From positions 17,905-81,904 of the forward strand of contig CAMCCC010000008.1 of NCBI GenBank assembly GCA_945873205.1: 64,000 bases of DNA. The letters are read 5' to 3'. Of the stretch, positions 7,495 through 17,060 are shown piece after piece (within the stretch, counting starts at the first letter, position 1; each line of letters begins with the position of its first letter). Under the pieces are notes generated by a model, which worked only from the letters and a program-made list of their open reading frames with translations, was not told the DNA's origin and ran no database searches. Position numbers and translations under genes: made by a program. The stretch is from an uncultured bacterium. Lineage in GTDB: Bacteria; Bacillota; Clostridia; Oscillospirales; Oscillospiraceae.

Positions 7495-8493
7495 TTATAC
7501 CAGAGCGGCGGTGATGATGGACATCTGGTAAACTTCCTCGGCGTCGCAGCCGCGGGACAGGTCGTTGATGGGGGCGTTCAGACCCTGGAGAATGGGGCCG
7601 TAGGCCGCGAAGCCGCCCAGGCGCTGGGCGATCTTATAGCCGATGTTGCCGGACTGGATCTCCGGGAAGATGAAGGTGTTGGCGTAGCCGGCCACCTTGC
7701 TGCCGGGGAACTTCAGCTGACCCACAACAGGGGAGACAGCGGCGTCAAACTGCATCTCGCCGTCGATGGCCACATCGGGAGCCATCTCCTTGGCGATGAC
7801 GGTGGCGTTGCGCACCAGGTCCACAGCGGGGCCCTTGCCGGAGCCCTTGGTGGAGTAGGACAGCATGGCAACCTTGGGGCCGATGCCAAAGACTTTGGCG
7901 GTCTTGGCGGTCTCCACGGCCACCTCGGCCAGCTGGGCAGCGGCGGAGAGGGTCACGTTGCCTTCCTTGTCCAGCTTGTCCTCATAGGAGATGTTGATGG
8001 CGCAATCGCCCATGGCCAGCATTTCCTCGCCGCGGACCATGATGAAGCAGGAGCTGACCAGGTTGGCGCCCTTCTTGGTCTTTACCAGCTGCAGAGCGGG
8101 ACGGACGGTATCGGCGGTGGAGTAGGTGGCGCCGCCCAGCAGGGCGTCGGCCTTGCCCATCTTCACCAGCATGGTGCCGAAGTAGTTGCCCTTGGACAGG
8201 GCGGCACGGCAGTCCTCAGCGCTCATCTTGCCCTTGCGCAGCTCCACCATGGTGTCCACCATTTCATCCATGCCGGGGTAGGTCAGGGGGTCCAGAATCT
8301 CCAGGCCCTCGATATCAAAACCGCCCTTGGCGGCAGCGGCCTTCACTTCCTCCACATTGCCCACCAGAACGGGGGTCAGGAACCCGTCCTTCTTCAGGCG
8401 GGCGGCAGACTCCAGAATACGGGCGTCAGAGCCCTCGGTGTAGACGATCTTGCGGGGATTGGCCTTGAGTATTTCTACGAGATTTTCAAACAT
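7495..8493 (-). CDS. pta: phosphate acetyltransferase
   Basis: Converts acetyl-CoA and phosphate to acetyl phosphate, the first step of acetate formation with ATP gain. 332 residues from the ATG at 8493 (MFENLVEILKANP), which follows GGAGG. An upstream in-frame extension to 8562 lacks a ribosome site and is rejected. Conserved segments include KIVYTEGSDARIL, TYSTADTVRPALQ, MLSYSTKGSG and the C-terminal NAPINDLSRGCDAEEVY. No ackA is adjacent. Firm identification. Confidence 0.95.
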   Translation of the reverse strand: MFENLVEILKANPRKIVYTEGSDARILESAARLKKDGFLTPVLVGNVEEVKAAAAKGGFDIEGLEILDPLTYPGMDEMVDTMVELRKGKMSAEDCRAALSKGNYFGTMLVKMGKADALLGGATYSTADTVRPALQLVKTKKGANLVSSCFIMVRGEEMLAMGDCAINISYEDKLDKEGNVTLSAAAQLAEVAVETAKTAKVFGIGPKVAMLSYSTKGSGKGPAVDLVRNATVIAKEMAPDVAIDGEMQFDAAVSPVVGQLKFPGSKVAGYANTFIFPEIQSGNIGYKIAQRLGGFAAYGPILQGLNAPINDLSRGCDAEEVYQMSIITAALV

Positions 8494-8582
8494 GTTCAAA
8501 TACCTCCGAACTGTTATTTTATCGCCAAAAAATACTGTACCACGCTTTGCCATCTTTTTCAAGATTTTTGCTTCGATTTCTA

Positions 8583-8611
8583 TTTACAAAGCTCATTTTC
8601 CCCAGTATAAT
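8583..8611 (+). promoter_or_regulatory. promoter of the Xre regulator-lepA operon
   Basis: TTTACA (8583-8588), 17-bp spacer, TATAAT (8606-8611). Confidence 0.75.
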
Positions 8612-8653
8612 ATACAGACTGTAATATTTAATAGGAAAACAGGACGGAAAACC

Positions 8654-8976
8654 ATGGACAGAACCTTTCCTGAAACCCTGTCGGCCCTCCGGCGGGAACG
8701 GAATATCAGCCAGCGTCAGGCGGCCCGGGACCTGGGCATCAGCCAGGCCCTGCTGAGCCACTATGAAAACGGCGCCAGGGAGCCGGGGCTGGCCTTCGTG
8801 TGCAGGGCCTGCGACTATTACGGCGTCAGCGCGGATTATCTGCTCTGCCGCAGCCAACAGCCCAACGCCCCCCAAAGCACCGCCGAGGCGGCCCGGGCCT
8901 TCCTGGGGGAGATGAACAGCCTGATGGACAAGGCCCGGATGGCCCTGGATGAATTTAGCGGTAAAGGAGCAGCAGA

Positions 8977-8980
<4 letters not shown>
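8654..8980 (+). CDS. Xre-family DNA-binding protein
   Basis: 108 residues. An N-terminal helix-turn-helix (about 8-62) reads [20 protein letters not shown] with [17 protein letters not shown] and [10 protein letters not shown], the standard Cro/C1 domain; the C-terminal 40 residues are helical. The ATG at 8654 is supported by an upstream GGA-rich stretch, and the longer frame upstream is antisense to pta. Its stop overlaps the lepA start by ATGA, so the two are translationally coupled. A regulator coupled to lepA is a conserved-looking arrangement whose meaning I do not know. Confidence 0.85.
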
Positions 8981-10782
<1,802 letters not shown>

Positions 10783-10788
10783 AAGTGC

Positions 10789-10819
10789 AAACGCCTCCCT
10801 CAAACCGAGGGAGGCGTTT
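10789..10819 (+). terminator. lepA terminator
   Basis: Perfect 13-bp stem AAACGCCTCCCTC/GAGGGAGGCGTTT with 5-nt loop, followed by CTTAAAAAAAT. Confidence 0.85.
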
Positions 10820-10847
10820 CTTAAAAAAATCTTAATCCTTTCCCCCA

Positions 10848-10876
10848 TTGGTTTTTAAGGGGATTTATACTACAAT
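10848..10876 (+). promoter_or_regulatory. candidate promoter of the two-component operon
   Basis: TTGGTT (10848-10853), 17-bp spacer, TACAAT (10871-10876). A TTAATCC/GGATTTA-like partial dyad nearby could bind the response regulator, but this is weak. Confidence 0.4.
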
Positions 10877-10893
10877 ACAGGCGAGGTGAGGAC

Positions 10894-11592
10894 ATGTACA
10901 ACATTCTTGTGTGCGACGATGAGCGGGACATTGTCTCCGCCCTGCGGATCTATCTGGAGCCGGAGGGCTACCGGGTGCTGGAGGCCTACAATGGCCAGGA
11001 AGCCCTGGAGGTGCTGAGCCGGGAGCAGGTGCACCTGGTGCTGCTGGACATTATGATGCCCAAGCTGGACGGCATCAGCACCATTGCCCGCCTGCGGGAG
11101 ACCAGCAATGTGCCCGTCATCATGCTGACCGCCAAGAGCGAGGACAGCGACAAGGTGCTGGGCCTGAACATCGGGGCGGACGACTATATCACCAAGCCCT
11201 TCAATCCTCTGGAGGTGCTGGCCCGTGTCCGCAGCCAGCTGCGGCGCTATATGCAGCTGGGGGGCAGCGCTGTGCCCGCCGGGGCGTTGACCATCGGCGG
11301 CATCAGCCTGGACGACGGCAGCAAGGATGTGACCGTGGACGGGGAGCCGGTGAGCCTGACCCCAACGGAGTACGAGATTCTGAAGCTGCTGATGAACAAT
11401 CCCGGCCGGGTGTTTTCGCCCAGAGAAATGTATAAGCTGATCTGGAAGGATGAGCCCTACGGAGCGGAGAGCACCGTGGCGGTACATATCCGGCACCTGC
11501 GGGAAAAGGTGGAGATCAACCCGGCGGAGCCCCGGTACATCAAGGCGGTCTGGGGCCAGGGCTATAAGATCGAGAGGGGGAAGCAGGCATGA
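10894..11592 (+). CDS. OmpR/PhoB-family response regulator
   Basis: 232 residues. The receiver domain (1-120) has acidic pair Asp8-Asp9, phospho-acceptor Asp52 in LLDIMMPKLDG, Thr in MLTAKSE and Lys in DDYITKPFNP. The C-terminal winged helix (about 140-230) has LTPTEYEILKLLMNNPGRVF and VAVHIRHLREKVE. It is a DNA-binding transcription factor paired with the kinase that starts in the ATGA overlap at 11589. Similar to VanR-type regulators, but the target genes are unknown. Confidence 0.95.
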   Translation: MYNILVCDDERDIVSALRIYLEPEGYRVLEAYNGQEALEVLSREQVHLVLLDIMMPKLDGISTIARLRETSNVPVIMLTAKSEDSDKVLGLNIGADDYITKPFNPLEVLARVRSQLRRYMQLGGSAVPAGALTIGGISLDDGSKDVTVDGEPVSLTPTEYEILKLLMNNPGRVFSPREMYKLIWKDEPYGAESTVAVHIRHLREKVEINPAEPRYIKAVWGQGYKIERGKQA

Positions 11593-13730
11593 AGAAATTG
11601 AAAAGCAGCCTGGCAGCCAAGGTCGCTGCCTCCCTGCTGCTGGTGGTGATGGCGGTGGGGATGCTCTACAGCGCCATAGGCATCGGCGTCATGTATGAAA
11701 AAGGCGCCTATTCCGGCAACGGCATGGTGCAGGTGCAGGAAAGCTATCTGAAGCCCTGGTGCGTCAGCAATATGTACAACCTGATGGAGCGCTACCGCTA
11801 TGGGGAGCTGCCGGAGAATCTGGATACCATATCGGGCATGGGCTTTGAAATTTACGACGAGAAGGACAGGCTGGTCTACGCCTCCCAGGGGATCGACGAT
11901 TCCATTCTGAAAACCAGCCCCTACGGTTTCAACTACCCGGCGGAGAGCGTCATCGTCAACCGCATCCGGGGCGATATCAACAGCGCGGTCATCACCGATG
12001 GAAGCGACGGGGATGATCATTACTTCGCGGAAGAACCTTTTGAGAAGGAAGCCCTTGAGGAGGACCTGCCCGAGGAAACCGCCCCTGCAGAAGCTTCTGC
12101 AAGCACAGAATCCCCGGCGCCCACGGAAACCCCGGCGCCCACGGACTCTCCGGCGCCTGCGGAAACCCGGGCCCCCACGCTGGAGCCCACAGCCGCCCCG
12201 GAGGAGGACACCGTGCCGGACATCAGCACCTTTGTCAAGCGCTATAAGATGGTGGGCTATGTGCGCAACGATGTGGACAGCAACAGCCATGTGGGCTCCA
12301 TGCTGCGGCTGCTCAGCATTTGTTATGCCCATCGGACGGACTTCATCTGGGTGCTCTGCGGCAGTGCGCTGCTTGCGCTGCTGTGCTTTGTGTTCCTGAT
12401 GGCCGCCGCCGGGCACAAAACGGGCCTGGAGGGCGTGCAGTCCGGCTTCACCGAGCGGGCGCCTTTTGATCTGTTTACCCTGCTGATCGCCGTAGCCGGG
12501 GCAATTTGCTGCTCCATTGCGGTAGAATTTTCCTATGTGGATTCCATCCCGCTCCAGCTGGTGGGCTACGGCCTGACCTGCGCTGCCGGCGTGGTTCTGT
12601 GCCTCTGGTGGTGCATGAGCTTTGCGGTGCGGCTGAAGCTGCACACGGTGCTGAAAAGCTGCATCTGCTTCCGGGTTCTGGTCTGGTGCTGGCAGATGCT
12701 AAAGCGGCTGTGGGCCTTTGCGCGGGAAGTGTTCCTGGGCATGAAGCTGCTGCCCCGGGCCGCGCTGGTCATTGGCGGAATTTTGCTGGTGGAGTTTTTC
12801 TGGATTTGCGTCTGTGAGGGCAACGGCGGAATGCTCTTCGGCTGGTTCGTGGAGCGGCTGGTGCTGGTGGCGCTGACGGTGTATGTGCTGCTGTGCATGA
12901 AGCGGCTTTTACAGGCGGGGAGGGAAATTTCCGAGGGCAACCTGGATTACCATGTGGACACCGACCGGATGCGCGGCCCCCTGAAGGAGCATGGGGAACA
13001 GCTGAACCGGATCACCGAGGGCATGACCAAAGCCGTCAACGAGCGGATGAAGTCCGAGCATTTCCGCACCGAGCTGATCACCAACGTGTCCCATGACATC
13101 AAGACGCCCCTGACCTCCATCATCAACTATGTGGATCTGCTGGAGAAGGAGGAGATCGACAACGACAAGGCCAGGGAATATCTGGCGGTGCTCTCCCGGC
13201 AGTCCGCCCGGCTGAAAAAGCTGATTGACGATCTGATGGAGGCCTCCAAGGCCAGCACCGGCAACGTGGCCGTGAACTGGGAGCGCTGTCAGCTGAACGT
13301 GCTGCTGGACCAGTGCGCCGGGGAATACGCCGAGAAGCTGAAAGCGGCTCAGCTGGAGCTGGTGGTCACCAAGCCGGAAGAGCCGGTGGTGATCCTGGCC
13401 GACGGGCGGCACATGTGGCGGGTCTTTGACAACCTGCTGAGTAACATCTGCAAGTACGCCCTGGCGGGTACCCGGGTCTACCTGAACCTGGAGAAGGCAG
13501 AAGGCAAGGCGGTGGTCACCTTCCGCAACATCTCCGCCAGCCAGCTGAACATCAGCGGTGACGAGCTGATGGAGCGCTTCGTCCGGGGGGACAGCTCCCG
13601 CAGCACCGAGGGCAGCGGCCTGGGCCTCAGCATTGCCCGGAGCCTGGTGCAGCTGCAGAAGGGACAGCTGGACCTGACCGTGGACGGCGACCTGTTCAAG
13701 GTGACGCTGCAATTCAATATTGCGGAATAA
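11589..13730 (+). CDS. membrane sensor histidine kinase with Pro/Thr-rich extracellular linker
   Basis: 713 residues. N-terminal membrane helix (about 9-35), an extracellular domain (about 36-245) that ends in a low-complexity Ala/Pro/Thr/Glu stretch (about 155-205), then several membrane helices (about 255-440, such as FIWVLCGSALLALLCFVFLM). The HisKA box is NVSHDIKTPLTSIINYVDLL with phospho-acceptor His502. The ATPase N-box is FDNLLSNICKYAL and the G-box is GSGLGLSIARSL. Multiple helices between sensor and kinase exceed the usual two. Its partner is the regulator just upstream. The signal is unknown; the Pro/Thr-rich segment may span the cell wall. Confidence 0.92.
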   Translation: MKKLKSSLAAKVAASLLLVVMAVGMLYSAIGIGVMYEKGAYSGNGMVQVQESYLKPWCVSNMYNLMERYRYGELPENLDTISGMGFEIYDEKDRLVYASQGIDDSILKTSPYGFNYPAESVIVNRIRGDINSAVITDGSDGDDHYFAEEPFEKEALEEDLPEETAPAEASASTESPAPTETPAPTDSPAPAETRAPTLEPTAAPEEDTVPDISTFVKRYKMVGYVRNDVDSNSHVGSMLRLLSICYAHRTDFIWVLCGSALLALLCFVFLMAAAGHKTGLEGVQSGFTERAPFDLFTLLIAVAGAICCSIAVEFSYVDSIPLQLVGYGLTCAAGVVLCLWWCMSFAVRLKLHTVLKSCICFRVLVWCWQMLKRLWAFAREVFLGMKLLPRAALVIGGILLVEFFWICVCEGNGGMLFGWFVERLVLVALTVYVLLCMKRLLQAGREISEGNLDYHVDTDRMRGPLKEHGEQLNRITEGMTKAVNERMKSEHFRTELITNVSHDIKTPLTSIINYVDLLEKEEIDNDKAREYLAVLSRQSARLKKLIDDLMEASKASTGNVAVNWERCQLNVLLDQCAGEYAEKLKAAQLELVVTKPEEPVVILADGRHMWRVFDNLLSNICKYALAGTRVYLNLEKAEGKAVVTFRNISASQLNISGDELMERFVRGDSSRSTEGSGLGLSIARSLVQLQKGQLDLTVDGDLFKVTLQFNIAE

Positions 13731-13744
13731 ACGGCAATAACAAG

Positions 13745-13776
13745 GCCGCCCGGAGCAATCCGGGCGGCTTCTTTAT
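13745..13776 (+). terminator. two-component operon terminator
   Basis: 10-bp stem GCCGCCCGGA/TCCGGGCGGC with GCAA loop, then TTCTTTATT. Confidence 0.85.
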
Positions 13777-13778
13777 TG

Positions 13779-14018
13779 CCAAAAGAGTCCATTTTAGATG
13801 CTGCACCATTGGATTTTGCCGGCCAAAGGCTTCCCCTTGAGGGGAAGCTGGCGGCGCAGCCGACTGATGAGGTGGCAAGTAAAAACTGGGAAAAGCAGAA
13901 ACTTCCGTCAAAAAAGAAGGATTTCCACCTCATCCGCCCAGTGTGCGCACTGGACACCTTCCCCTCCAGGGGAAGGCTTGAGAAAGCGCTCTCCTTCCTT
14001 GCGGTGTGGTTTCTTGTG
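13779..14018 (+). repeat. dispersed intergenic element, family A copy 3
   Basis: About 240 bp, starting right after the kinase terminator and matching copy 1 over nearly its whole length, including the flanks outside the palindromic core (TGCTGCACC, GAGAAAGC and CTCCTTCCT motifs). The core runs 13824-13979. No conserved frame. Confidence 0.85.
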
Positions 14019-14023
14019 CTATA

Positions 14024-14053
14024 TTGACTTCAATTACCATGATATGGTATATT
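14024..14053 (+). promoter_or_regulatory. promoter of the 27-codon toxin-like mRNA
   Basis: TTGACT (14024-14029), 18-bp spacer, TATATT (14048-14053), placed to transcribe a leader with a GGGGCGAGGCGGTC block before the small ORF. Confidence 0.65.
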
Positions 14054-14108
14054 TTGGATCATCAAGGGGCGAGGCGGTCAGCTACACCACCCGAAAGGGG
14101 GTGAGCCA

Positions 14109-14192
14109 ATGCGAATTACTTTAACGATAACATTACATAAGCTAATGTTCCAGTTGATTGTAAAAAGCAGAAACCGCCACTCTGCCAAGTGA
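14109..14192 (+). CDS. 27-residue peptide, candidate type I toxin
   Basis: ATG at 14109 after GGGGGTGAG, stop TGA at 14190. The peptide MRITLTITLHKLMFQLIVKS ends in RNRHSAK: an alternating hydrophobic/Thr strand-like or membrane-seeking core with a strongly basic tail. I recall similar short ORFs with a C-terminal NRHSAK in gut Clostridia, but cannot search for them. Its 3' end lies inside a hairpin shared with an oppositely transcribed RNA (14160-14247). The layout matches type I toxin-antitoxin pairs such as txpA/RatA, where the antisense RNA overlaps the toxin mRNA 3' end. Toxicity is inference; a small regulatory peptide is the alternative. Confidence 0.6.
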   Translation: MRITLTITLHKLMFQLIVKSRNRHSAK

Positions 14193-14247
14193 CGGTTTCC
14201 ATGGAAATTTTCACTTAACGAGCTGACCGTTGGTCATCGCTCCTTGT
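14160..14247 (-). ncRNA. candidate antisense RNA overlapping the small ORF 3' end
   Basis: A minus-strand promoter at 14254-14282 would start a transcript near 14247 that runs into a hairpin (7-bp arms 14170-14176/14193-14199, one mismatch, 4 more pairs, 6-nt loop) followed on the minus strand by TGCTTTTTAC. The RNA would be about 85 nt and complementary to the last third of the 27-codon ORF and its 3' UTR. Confidence 0.55.
14211..14237 (-). CDS. 8-codon leader ORF within the antisense RNA
   Basis: AAGGAG followed by ATG at 14237 and the codons for MTNGQLVK then TGA. The ribosome site and spacing are good for so short a frame. If translated, ribosomes would cover the 5' half of the antisense RNA and could tune its folding or stability. 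It may be chance. Confidence 0.3.
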   Translation of the reverse strand: MTNGQLVK

Positions 14248-14253
14248 GTTTTT

Positions 14254-14282
14254 ACTATACCACGGTCTGTCAAGGCCGTCAA
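14254..14282 (-). promoter_or_regulatory. promoter of the antisense RNA
   Basis: On the minus strand: TTGACG (14282-14277), 17-bp spacer, TATAGT (14259-14254). Confidence 0.65.
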
Positions 14283-14302
14283 TGAATAAAAAATAAATTT
14301 TG

Positions 14303-14327
14303 GCTCCCCGGTTCCGGGGAGCTTTTC
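14303..14327 (+). terminator. hairpin downstream of the toxin-like locus
   Basis: 9-bp stem GCTCCCCGG/CCGGGGAGC, 2-nt loop, then TTTTCT. It would stop any transcript reading through from 14053 before the next promoter at 14366. Confidence 0.75.
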
Positions 14328-14365
14328 TGCATCTGTAAACGAAAGGTAAAAAAGGATTACAGTCC

Positions 14366-14394
14366 TTGACCTGACTGGGCTTACATGGTAAAAT
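14366..14394 (+). promoter_or_regulatory. promoter of RlmI-like methyltransferase/ECF region
   Basis: TTGACC (14366-14371), 17-bp spacer, TAAAAT (14389-14394), 45 bp before the ATG at 14440. Confidence 0.65.
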
Positions 14395-14439
14395 ATCCTG
14401 TCTATTTATAGATAAGAATAAAATCGGAGAAATACATTC

Positions 14440-15300
14440 ATGTGGATTTCAGATAAATGGCAGGATTTTGAACTGATTGACTGCTCCAAGGGCGAAAAGC
14501 TGGAGCGCTGGGGGAAGTTTTACCTGGTGCGGCCGGACCCCCAGGCCATATGGGATACGCCCCGGCGGAACGTGCACTGGAACGACCGGGACGCCCGCTA
14601 TCGCCGCAGCGAAACCGGCGGCGGCAGCTGGGATAAGGGCCGCCTGCCTGCCAACTGGCAGGTGCGCTATGGGGAACTGACCTTCAACGTCAAGCCCATG
14701 AACTTCAAGCATACCGGCCTTTTCCCGGAGCAGGCCTGCAACTGGGATTTTGCCATGCAGAAAATTCGCTCCGCCGGCCGGCCCATCAGCGTGCTGAATC
14801 TCTTCGGCTACACCGGGGCCGCCACCGTGGCCTGCGCCAAGGCCGGTGCCCAGGTCTGCCATGTGGACGCGGCCAAGGGCATGGTGGCCTGGGGCAAGGA
14901 GAACGCCGTTTCCTCCGGCCTGGCCGATGCCCCCATCCGCTGGATCGTGGATGACTGCGCCAAGTTCGTGGAGCGGGAGATCCGCCGCGGCCGCCGCTAT
15001 GACGCCATCATTATGGACCCGCCCTCCTACGGCCGTGGCCCCGGGGGCGAGGTGTGGAAGCTGGAGCAGAATCTGTGGCCCTTCGTATCCCTCTGCGCCG
15101 GGGTGCTCAGCGACGAGCCGCTGTTTGTGCTCATCAATTCCTACACCACCGGCCTCTCCGCCTCGGTGCTCAGCTATGTGACCGAGAGCATCTTCACCAA
15201 AAAATTCGGCGGCCGGTCCGACAGTCAGGAGCTGGCCCTGCCCGTCACCGACAGCGGGCTGTATCTGCCCTGCGGGGCGACCTGCCGGTGGGAAAGATGA
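14440..15300 (+). CDS. class I SAM-dependent methyltransferase, RlmI/RlmL-like
   Basis: 286 residues. The SAM-binding motif I is VLNLFGYTGAATVACAKAGA (about 122-141), followed by CHVDAAKGMVAWGKENA, and the catalytic motif is MDPPSYGRGPGG. This is the COG1092 group, which methylates 23S rRNA cytosines, but the N-terminal PUA domain of true RlmI is absent and a short N-terminal region replaces it, so the exact rRNA target is open. CGGAGA precedes the ATG. It leads into the ECF transporter genes 60 bp later. Confidence 0.85.
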   Translation: MWISDKWQDFELIDCSKGEKLERWGKFYLVRPDPQAIWDTPRRNVHWNDRDARYRRSETGGGSWDKGRLPANWQVRYGELTFNVKPMNFKHTGLFPEQACNWDFAMQKIRSAGRPISVLNLFGYTGAATVACAKAGAQVCHVDAAKGMVAWGKENAVSSGLADAPIRWIVDDCAKFVEREIRRGRRYDAIIMDPPSYGRGPGGEVWKLEQNLWPFVSLCAGVLSDEPLFVLINSYTTGLSASVLSYVTESIFTKKFGGRSDSQELALPVTDSGLYLPCGATCRWER

Positions 15301-15362
15301 CCGGCGCTGCCGGGGGCAAATATTGATATAGAAGCGCGTCTGCGCGAAAGGATAATATTACC

Positions 15363-16196
15363 TTGAGCATCATCAAGTTTGAAAATGTACATTATACCTA
15401 TCCCGGCGACCAGATGGAGAGCCTCTGCGGCGTCAGTCTGGCAATCGAGGAGGGCAGCTTCGTGGCGGTGCTGGGGCACAACGGCTCCGGCAAATCCACC
15501 CTGGCCAAGCACATGAACGCCATCCTGGTGCCCACCGAGGGCAAGGTGACGGTGTGCGGCATCGACTCTGCCGACGAGGAGCGGCTGATCGAGCTGCGCC
15601 GGAACGTGGGCATGGTGTTCCAGAACCCGGACAACCAGATCGTCGCCAACGTGGTGGAGGACGATGTGGCCTTCGCCCCGGAGAACCTGGGGGTGGAACC
15701 CAGGGAGATTCGCCGCCGGGTGGACGAGGCTTTGAAGCAGGTGGGCATGTATGACAAGCGCCAGCATGCACCCCATCTGCTCTCCGGCGGGCAGAAGCAG
15801 CGGGTGGCCATCGCCGGCGTCATCGCCATGGAGCCCAAGATCATCGTCCTGGATGAGCCCACCGCCATGCTGGACCCCATCGGCCGGGAGGAGGTTATCT
15901 CCACCGTCACCCGCCTGTGCCGGGAGAAGGGGATGACCGTGGTGCTGATCACCCACCACATGGATGAATGTGTGGGGGCCGACCGGCTGATCGTCATGTC
16001 CAATGGCAGCATCGTTGCCGACGGGGTGCCGGCGGAGGTATTCGCCAATATTGAACTGATGGAACGGGAGGGCCTCACCGTGCCGGAGACTACCCGGCTT
16101 TTGTATGACCTGAAGCAGCGGGGCATGGACCTGCCCCTGACGGCGCTGGACGTGGATGCCTGCGCCAAAGAGATCGTAAAACAGCTCAGAGGATAG
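15363..16196 (+). CDS. ecfA1: energy-coupling factor transporter ATPase EcfA1
   Basis: ATPase of a group II ECF importer module, which powers many substrate-specific S-components for vitamins and metals. TTG start at 15363 after AAAGGATAA. Walker A GHNGSGKS (38-45), signature LLSGGQKQRVAIAG, Walker B IIVLDEPTAMLD, H-loop ITHHMDE. 277 residues. It is followed by ecfA2 with a 3-nt gap. No S-component gene is nearby, as usual for shared modules. Confidence 0.93.
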   Translation: MSIIKFENVHYTYPGDQMESLCGVSLAIEEGSFVAVLGHNGSGKSTLAKHMNAILVPTEGKVTVCGIDSADEERLIELRRNVGMVFQNPDNQIVANVVEDDVAFAPENLGVEPREIRRRVDEALKQVGMYDKRQHAPHLLSGGQKQRVAIAGVIAMEPKIIVLDEPTAMLDPIGREEVISTVTRLCREKGMTVVLITHHMDECVGADRLIVMSNGSIVADGVPAEVFANIELMEREGLTVPETTRLLYDLKQRGMDLPLTALDVDACAKEIVKQLRG

Positions 16197-16199
16197 AAC

Positions 16200-17060
16200 A
16201 TGTCAGAGATTATCGTGGAGAAGCTGCGCCATGTTTACAGCGCGGGCACTCCTTTTGAAGTGGCGGCCATTGAGGACATCGATCTGGTGATTCCCCAGGG
16301 CCAGCTGGTGGGCATCATCGGCCATACAGGCTCCGGCAAGTCCACCTTTATCCAGCATATGAACGCCCTGCTTGCCCCCAGCGCCGGCAAGGTCTGCTGC
16401 GGCGGGCAGGACATCAACGAGAGCAAGATCAGCCGCCGGGATGTGAAGCACCAGGTGGGCCTGGTGTTCCAGTACCCGGAGTATCAGCTCTTTGAGGAGA
16501 CGGTGTATAAGGACATCGCCTTCGGGCCGAAGAACATGAAGCTCTCCGAGGAGGAGATCGACCAGCGGGTGCGGGAGGCAGCCGGCTTTGTGGGCGTGGA
16601 GGAGGAACTGTTTGAAAAGTCCCCCCTGGAACTGTCCGGCGGGCAGAAGCGCCGCATCGCCATCGCCGGCGTCATTGCCATGCGCCCCGGGGTGCTGATT
16701 CTGGACGAGCCCACCGCCGGCCTGGACCCTGCCGGATGCCGCCAGATATTGGACAACATCTGCGCCTACCGGGAAAAGACCGGGGCCACCGTCATCATCG
16801 TCAGCCACAATATGGACGATGTGGCCCGCATCGCGGAGCGGATCATCGTTTTCAGCCATGGCCGGGTGGTGATGGACGGCAGCGCCGGAGAGGTGTTCTC
16901 CCGGGCGCAGGAGCTGATCGACATCGGTCTGGACGTGCCCCACGCAACGGCCCTGGCCCTGGCCCTTCGCAAGCAGGGGCTTCAACTGCCGGAGGGCATC
17001 TACACCCATGAGCAGCTTCTTAGCGCCATTCTGGAGATAAGGGGGGCCGCGGTATGCTGA
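16200..17060 (+). CDS. ecfA2: energy-coupling factor transporter ATPase EcfA2
   Basis: Second ATPase of the ECF module: Walker A GHTGSGKS (41-48), signature ELSGGQKRRIAIAG, Walker B VLILDEPTAGLD, and the Q-loop segment VFQYPEYQLFEETVYKDIAF characteristic of EcfA2. 286 residues. It overlaps ecfT by 7 nt, implying coupled translation and a fixed A1-A2-T ratio. Confidence 0.95.
   Translation: MSEIIVEKLRHVYSAGTPFEVAAIEDIDLVIPQGQLVGIIGHTGSGKSTFIQHMNALLAPSAGKVCCGGQDINESKISRRDVKHQVGLVFQYPEYQLFEETVYKDIAFGPKNMKLSEEEIDQRVREAAGFVGVEEELFEKSPLELSGGQKRRIAIAGVIAMRPGVLILDEPTAGLDPAGCRQILDNICAYREKTGATVIIVSHNMDDVARIAERIIVFSHGRVVMDGSAGEVFSRAQELIDIGLDVPHATALALALRKQGLQLPEGIYTHEQLLSAILEIRGAAVC

Noticed and set aside
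14254..14273. TTGACA at 14273-14268 as the -35 of the antisense promoter
   Set aside because: Spacing to TATAGT is only 8 bp; TTGACG at 14282-14277 gives 17 bp.
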